A stretch of DNA of 64,000 bases from assembly GCA_041689615.1 (NCBI GenBank), contig JBDNFW010000036.1:79022-143021 (forward strand), read 5' to 3'. The DNA comes from UBA7359 sp041689615. GTDB lineage: Bacteria > Pseudomonadota > Gammaproteobacteria > Eutrophobiales > Eutrophobiaceae. Below the pieces are notes generated by a model that searched no databases, was not told the origin of the DNA, and worked only from the letters and a program-made list of their open reading frames with translations. Positions 59,972 through 64,000 of the stretch are shown in pieces (positions within the stretch are counted from its first letter, which is position 1; each line of letters starts with the position of its first letter). The translations under genes were made by a program, and so were the position numbers.

Positions 59972-61060
59972 ATGAATTCGAATAACAAATTAATCGTTGG
60001 TATTTCTGGCGGCGTCGATTCCTCAGTCACGGCCATGTTATTGAAAGAACAAGGCTATAACGTTGAAGCGTTGTTTATGAAAAACTGGAACGACCAATCG
60101 GAAGATGGCGCTTGCATGTGGGAAGCCGATGTCGAGGACGCCATGATGGTTTGCGACAAGCTCGATATACCGCTAAATACAGTCGATCTCTCTTCTGAAT
60201 ACTGGGACAACGTATTTAAAAACTTTTTATCTGAATATAAAAGCGGACGCACACCCAATCCCGATGTTTTATGTAATCAGGAAATTAAATTCAAAGCGTT
60301 TCTCGAACATGCAGAAAATCTCGGCGCAAGCCAGATCGCTACGGGACATTATGCTCGTATTAATGAAGAAAAAGGTGCCTTCCAATTATTAAAAGGACGC
60401 GATCAGAATAAAGATCAAAGTTATTTTCTCTGTCGATTAAATCAAAGCCAGTTACAAAAAACACTGTTTCCTATTGGTGATTTAGATAAACCGGATGTTA
60501 GAAAGCGCGCTGAACAAGCAGGATTAATAACTCACGACAAAAAGGACAGCACTGGTATTTGTTTTATTGGTGAACAACCTTTTCGTCAATTCTTAAGTCG
60601 TTATATCCCTGCCGACCCCGGTTTGATTAAAACAACAGAAGGACAAACTATCGGCGAACACGAAGGTGTTTTTTATTACACACTCGGACAACGACAAGGT
60701 CTTGGTATTGGTGGCGTTAGAGGTGCATCAGATGCGCCATGGTATGTGGTGCAAAAAAATATCAATGAAAATGAATTGATTGTCGCGCAGGATCATGATC
60801 ATCCCCTGCTCCATAGCCATAAATTGACCGCATCCGATATTAACTGGATAGCCGGCGAAACCCCCGAAATACCGTTTAAATGCCACGCCAAAAACCGCTA
60901 CAGACAGGCAGATCAGGAATGCATTATTGAAAAAGTAGAAAATGGAAATTATTCGGTTTCCTTTACAGACTCTCAAAGAGCCATTACTCCCGGCCAATTC
61001 ATTGTTTTTTATAGAGAAAACATTTGTCTTGGCGGTGGAATCATAGATTCTGCCTCTTAA
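59972..61060 (+). CDS. mnmA: tRNA-specific 2-thiouridylase MnmA
   Basis: 362 residues. PP-loop SGGVDSSVTAMLL at the N-terminus, the active-site cysteines in NPDVLCNQEIKF (~Cys 97) and STGICFIGEQPF (~Cys 193), and the MnmA motifs ATGHYARI and TLGQRQGLGIGG. It thiolates U34 of Lys, Glu and Gln tRNAs. A complete enzyme of normal length, directly downstream of nudJ. Terminal extras are absent. Confidence 0.96.
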   Translation: MNSNNKLIVGISGGVDSSVTAMLLKEQGYNVEALFMKNWNDQSEDGACMWEADVEDAMMVCDKLDIPLNTVDLSSEYWDNVFKNFLSEYKSGRTPNPDVLCNQEIKFKAFLEHAENLGASQIATGHYARINEEKGAFQLLKGRDQNKDQSYFLCRLNQSQLQKTLFPIGDLDKPDVRKRAEQAGLITHDKKDSTGICFIGEQPFRQFLSRYIPADPGLIKTTEGQTIGEHEGVFYYTLGQRQGLGIGGVRGASDAPWYVVQKNINENELIVAQDHDHPLLHSHKLTASDINWIAGETPEIPFKCHAKNRYRQADQECIIEKVENGNYSVSFTDSQRAITPGQFIVFYRENICLGGGIIDSAS

Positions 61061-61113
61061 AATCGCACCAAAATAGATCACAAATTGGCTTAAACTTTCC
61101 ATGATTCTTGCCT

Positions 61114-61140
61114 TATAATAGCCAGCCCTTTGAAAGGGCT
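61114..61140 (+). promoter_or_regulatory. -10 element and palindrome upstream of acnB
   Basis: TATAAT (61114-61119) is followed by AGCCCTTT-G-AAAGGGCT at 61124-61140, an 8-bp inverted repeat in the probable 5' leader or at the transcription start. TTAAAC is 18 bases before the -10. The palindrome could be an operator. The acnB start is 51 bases later. Confidence 0.5.
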
Positions 61141-61190
61141 AATCTATAATAAGAAGTACCCGCTCGAAATTAACGACCAGGAGAATTGTT

Positions 61191-63809
61191 TTGCTTGAAG
61201 CTTATCGTCAACATGTAAAGGAACGCGCCGAACTGGGTGTCGTACCACAACCATTGAACCCTGAACAAACAGCGGCGCTGATTGAACTATTAAAAAATCC
61301 TTCCGCAGGTGAAGAAGAATTTATTCTCGACTTAATTACTAACCGTATACCTGCCGGTGTTGATCAATCTGCTTATGTTAAAGCTGGCTTTCTCGCTGCA
61401 ATTACTAAAAGCGAAGCAGAATCTCCACTAATAGATAAAGTAAAAGCAACCAAATTACTCGGCACCATGCTGGGTGGCTACAATATTGTGCCGTTAATTG
61501 ATTGTCTTGATGACGATACTTTGGCGCCAACCGCAGTAAAAGCATTGTCACATACCTTATTAATGTTCGATGCGTTTCATGATGTAAAAGAAAAAGCCGA
61601 TGCCGGTAATGAGCATGCGAAAAAAATTATGCAGTCATGGGCAGATGCTGAATGGTTTACATCTAAACCAAAGTTAGCAGACAAAATAACGGTTACTGTA
61701 TTTAAAGTAGCAGGCGAAACCAATACAGACGATCTTTCACCTGCTCCAGATGCATGGTCACGACCAGATATCCCATTGCATGCAATGGCTATGCTAAAAA
61801 TGGAACGTGATGACATCACACCAGAAAAACAAGGTGAAGTCGGCCCGATGAATCTCATCGATAGTTTGAAAGAAAAAGGTCATCCATTAGCTTATGTTGG
61901 TGATGTTGTGGGTACGGGTTCGTCACGTAAGTCCGCAGTCAATTCTGTACTCTGGCATATGGGTGATGACATTCCTTTCATCCCGAATAAACGTGATGGC
62001 GGTTATTGTCTCGGCGGCAAAATTGCACCTATCTTTTTTAATACCTTAGAAGATGCTGGTGCTCTCCCCGTTGAATGCGATGTCACAAAAATGAAGATGG
62101 GCGATGTCATCGACATCTATCCTTATGAAGGCAAAATTAAAAATGCGGAAACAGGTGAAGAGCTTTGTGATTTTTCATTAAAGACCGATATCATTTATGA
62201 TGAAGTTCAAGCTGGTGGTCGTATTCCTTTGATCATCGGTCGCGGATTAACAACTCGCGCTCGTGAAGCATTAGGTTTAGAAACTAGCACCTTATTCCGC
62301 GTACCAGTTCCAGTTAATGATACCGGTAAAGGTTATACCTTGGCGCAAAAAATGGTCGGTAAGGCTTGTGGCGTTGACGGTATTCGTCCAGAAACTTATT
62401 GCGAACCAAAAATGACAACCGTTGGTTCTCAGGATACGACCGGCCCTATGACACGTGATGAATTAAAAGATTTAGCGTGTCTTGGTTTCTCTGCTGATCT
62501 TGTATTGCAATCATTTTGTCATACTGCGGCTTATCCAAAACCTATTGATGAAATTACTCATCACACACTACCGGACTTTATTCAAACGCGTGGTGGTGTT
62601 GCGCTACGTCCCGGCGACGGCATTATCCATTCATGGCTAAACCGTATGTTATTACCCGATACGGTTGGTACCGGTGGTGACTCGCATACTCGCTTCCCTA
62701 TTGGCATTTCATTTCCAGCAGGTTCCGGTCTGGTCGCGTTTGCTGCAGCAACCGGTGTGATGCCATTGGATATGCCTGAATCTGTATTAGTTAGATTTAA
62801 AGGTGAAATGCAACCGGGTATTACCTTGCGTGATTTGGTTAATGCGATTCCACTTGCGGCAATCAAGTCTGGTGACTTAACGGTTGCTAAAGAAGGTAAG
62901 AAAAATATTTTCTCTGGTCGTATTCTTGAGATTGAAGGTTTACCAAATCTTAAGTGCGAACAAGCATTTGAATTGTCTGATGCATCTGCTGAACGTTCAG
63001 CTGGTGGTTGTACGATTCGCTTGGGCAAAGAACCTATCATTGAGTATCTTGAATCAAACATCACATTGTTACGTTGGATGATTACCGAAGGCTATGGTGA
63101 TGCACGTACATTAGAACGTCGCGCTGCTGCGATGGAAGAATGGGTTGCGAACCCAGTGTTAATGGAACCTGATGCAGATGCTGAATACGCTAAGATATTT
63201 GAAATTGATCTGAATGAAATCAAAGAACCAATTTTGGCTTGTCCGAATGATCCAGATGATGTGAAAATATTATCTGATGTTGCCGGTACTAAAATTGACG
63301 AAGTGTTCATTGGTTCATGTATGACTAACATTGGCCATTACCGTGCAGCAGGAAAAATGTTAGAACTAGATTCTAAAAAAATTCCTACTACTCTTTGGAT
63401 TGCACCTCCTACTAAAATGGATGAGCATCAACTAAAAGAAGAAGGATATTACAAAACCTTTGATAAGGTTGGCGCCCGAACTGAAATGCCAGGTTGCTCA
63501 CTCTGCATGGGTAATCAGGCACGTGTTCAAGCCAAATCAACCGTAGTTTCAACCTCAACACGTAACTTCCCAAATCGTTTGGGTGATGGTGCAAATGTAT
63601 ATTTGGCTTCTGCTGAAATTGCGGCGGTATCATCAATCCTGGGGCATATACCGACAATGGATGAATATATGCAATATGCAAAAATACTCGACCCAATGGC
63701 TGCCGATGTTTATCGTTATCTGAACTTTGATGAGATTGAATCGTTTCAAAAGAGTGCATCGCAAGCAAAGTCTAAACTTGAGCAGATTCCGGTCGCTGTA
63801 GTAAATTAG
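61191..63809 (+). CDS. acnB: Aconitate hydratase B
   Basis: 872 residues, normal length for AcnB. The start is TTG at 61191, with an AGGAG ribosome site 7 bases before it; the N-terminus (MLEAYRQHVKERAEL) agrees with the known enzyme. The HEAT-like N-terminal domain precedes a swivel domain (TNTDDLSPAPDAWSRPDIPLH, TGSSRKSAVNSVLWHMG) and the catalytic part with GGDSHTRFP, GSCMTNIGHYRAAG and PGCSLCMGNQ, whose cysteines hold the [4Fe-4S] cluster. It interconverts citrate and isocitrate in the TCA cycle, and may serve 2-methylisocitrate. Confidence 0.96.
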   Translation: MLEAYRQHVKERAELGVVPQPLNPEQTAALIELLKNPSAGEEEFILDLITNRIPAGVDQSAYVKAGFLAAITKSEAESPLIDKVKATKLLGTMLGGYNIVPLIDCLDDDTLAPTAVKALSHTLLMFDAFHDVKEKADAGNEHAKKIMQSWADAEWFTSKPKLADKITVTVFKVAGETNTDDLSPAPDAWSRPDIPLHAMAMLKMERDDITPEKQGEVGPMNLIDSLKEKGHPLAYVGDVVGTGSSRKSAVNSVLWHMGDDIPFIPNKRDGGYCLGGKIAPIFFNTLEDAGALPVECDVTKMKMGDVIDIYPYEGKIKNAETGEELCDFSLKTDIIYDEVQAGGRIPLIIGRGLTTRAREALGLETSTLFRVPVPVNDTGKGYTLAQKMVGKACGVDGIRPETYCEPKMTTVGSQDTTGPMTRDELKDLACLGFSADLVLQSFCHTAAYPKPIDEITHHTLPDFIQTRGGVALRPGDGIIHSWLNRMLLPDTVGTGGDSHTRFPIGISFPAGSGLVAFAAATGVMPLDMPESVLVRFKGEMQPGITLRDLVNAIPLAAIKSGDLTVAKEGKKNIFSGRILEIEGLPNLKCEQAFELSDASAERSAGGCTIRLGKEPIIEYLESNITLLRWMITEGYGDARTLERRAAAMEEWVANPVLMEPDADAEYAKIFEIDLNEIKEPILACPNDPDDVKILSDVAGTKIDEVFIGSCMTNIGHYRAAGKMLELDSKKIPTTLWIAPPTKMDEHQLKEEGYYKTFDKVGARTEMPGCSLCMGNQARVQAKSTVVSTSTRNFPNRLGDGANVYLASAEIAAVSSILGHIPTMDEYMQYAKILDPMAADVYRYLNFDEIESFQKSASQAKSKLEQIPVAVVN

Positions 63810-63829
63810 ACATACTGTTGTTTTTAGAT

Positions 63830-63860
63830 AAAGGGCAACTTTTAAGTTGCCCTTTTTTTA
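63830..63860 (+). terminator. Rho-independent terminator of acnB
   Basis: AAAGGGCAACTT (63830-63841) pairs with AAGTTGCCCTTT (63844-63855), followed by a T-run to 63859. It begins 20 bases after the acnB stop. Confidence 0.9.
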
Positions 63861-64000
63861 TCTCCAGGGATGGAGTGTATGTCGCGAGAGGATAGGACGT
63901 CCGTAGCGACGATCTCCAGGGATGGAGTGTATGTCGCGAGAGGATAGGACGTCCGTAGCGACGATCTCCAGGGATGGAGTGTATGTCGCGAGAGGATAGG
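63860..64000. repeat. 52-bp tandem repeat, 2.7 copies, continuing beyond the window
   Basis: Identical units begin at 63860, 63912 and 63964. Each unit has CTCCA-ggga-TGGAG, then GTCGC...GCGAC enclosing the palindrome GGACGTCC. No spacers separate copies and 52 is not a multiple of 3. The arrangement of hairpins resembles that of the structured element at 34861-34986. Confidence 0.9.

Noticed and set aside
63860..64000. Tandem repeats resembling a CRISPR array
   Set aside because: The units are identical end to end with no variable spacers, and no cas genes are present.

Overview
The window reads as chromosomal DNA of an AT-rich gammaproteobacterium. The evidence is the rng-yhdP pair, the nudJ-mnmA pair, AcnB, hopanoid genes (hpnH, an hpnB-like gene, MlaC/MlaA-type partners), glycolate oxidase glcDEF, an ECF sigma factor with a DUF3379-type anti-sigma partner, and a DUF1302/DUF1329/RND cluster. 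No genus can be fixed. Gene density is high; no phage and no complete transposase gene was seen.

Layout. (1) 0-3.7 kb: a minus-strand operon for c-type haem proteins (two cytochrome P460-like paralogues, a class I cytochrome c, a PQQ-type propeller protein), divergent from an ECF sigma/anti-sigma pair; both sides carry a similar promoter-like motif. (2) 3.9-6.3 kb: a family 2 glycosyltransferase facing a GT-C-like membrane glycosyltransferase. (3) 6.4-16.6 kb: an accessory block with a VTT-membrane/FAD-disulfide-oxidoreductase fusion, a radical SAM enzyme, DUF547, a second ECF sigma/zinc-finger pair, ArsM, two CxxC carboxymuconolactone-decarboxylase-like proteins, a PiT transporter, DUF3179, DUF2652 and NrtS. 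Four transcription units here share one promoter motif, [TC]GTAAC-N16-CGTCT, which ties them into one probable ECF regulon around arsenic methylation. This is the most interesting system in the window. (4) 16.6-17.2 kb: a degraded XRE gene carrying a 158-bp MITE-like insertion, then tRNA-Arg(CCT). (5) 17.2-23.7 kb: DUF1302-DUF1329-YCF48-RND, a probable envelope lipid export operon. (6) 23.9-29.0 kb: two paralogous Ser/Thr kinases with cyclic-nucleotide-binding domains around a CBS protein and pgi. (7) 29.2-34.8 kb: aminoethylphosphonate synthesis and activation (nucleotidyltransferase, PEP mutase-cytidylyltransferase fusion, AepY, PhnW) and an unknown protein. (8) 34.8-36.2 kb: a structured intergenic repeat, a histone-like Ala/Lys-rich protein and a frameshifted CheY. 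(9) 36.3-42.2 kb: dxs, then divergent hopanoid and lipid-trafficking genes. (10) 42.3-47.1 kb: glcDEF interrupted by a broken GGDEF response regulator. (11) 47.2-52.7 kb: rng and yhdP. (12) 52.8-57.1 kb: a periplasmic binding protein with a PAS/GGDEF/EAL sensor. (13) 57.4-59.4 kb: a partial Mrp/Mnh antiporter operon. (14) 59.5-64 kb: nudJ, mnmA, acnB, a strong terminator and a 52-bp tandem repeat running off the edge.

A common thread is envelope chemistry: isoprenoid supply (dxs), hopanoid side-chain addition, MlaA/MlaC, YhdP, RND export and phosphonate head groups. Coordinates come from reading the sequence by eye; family names rest on motif recognition without database searches.
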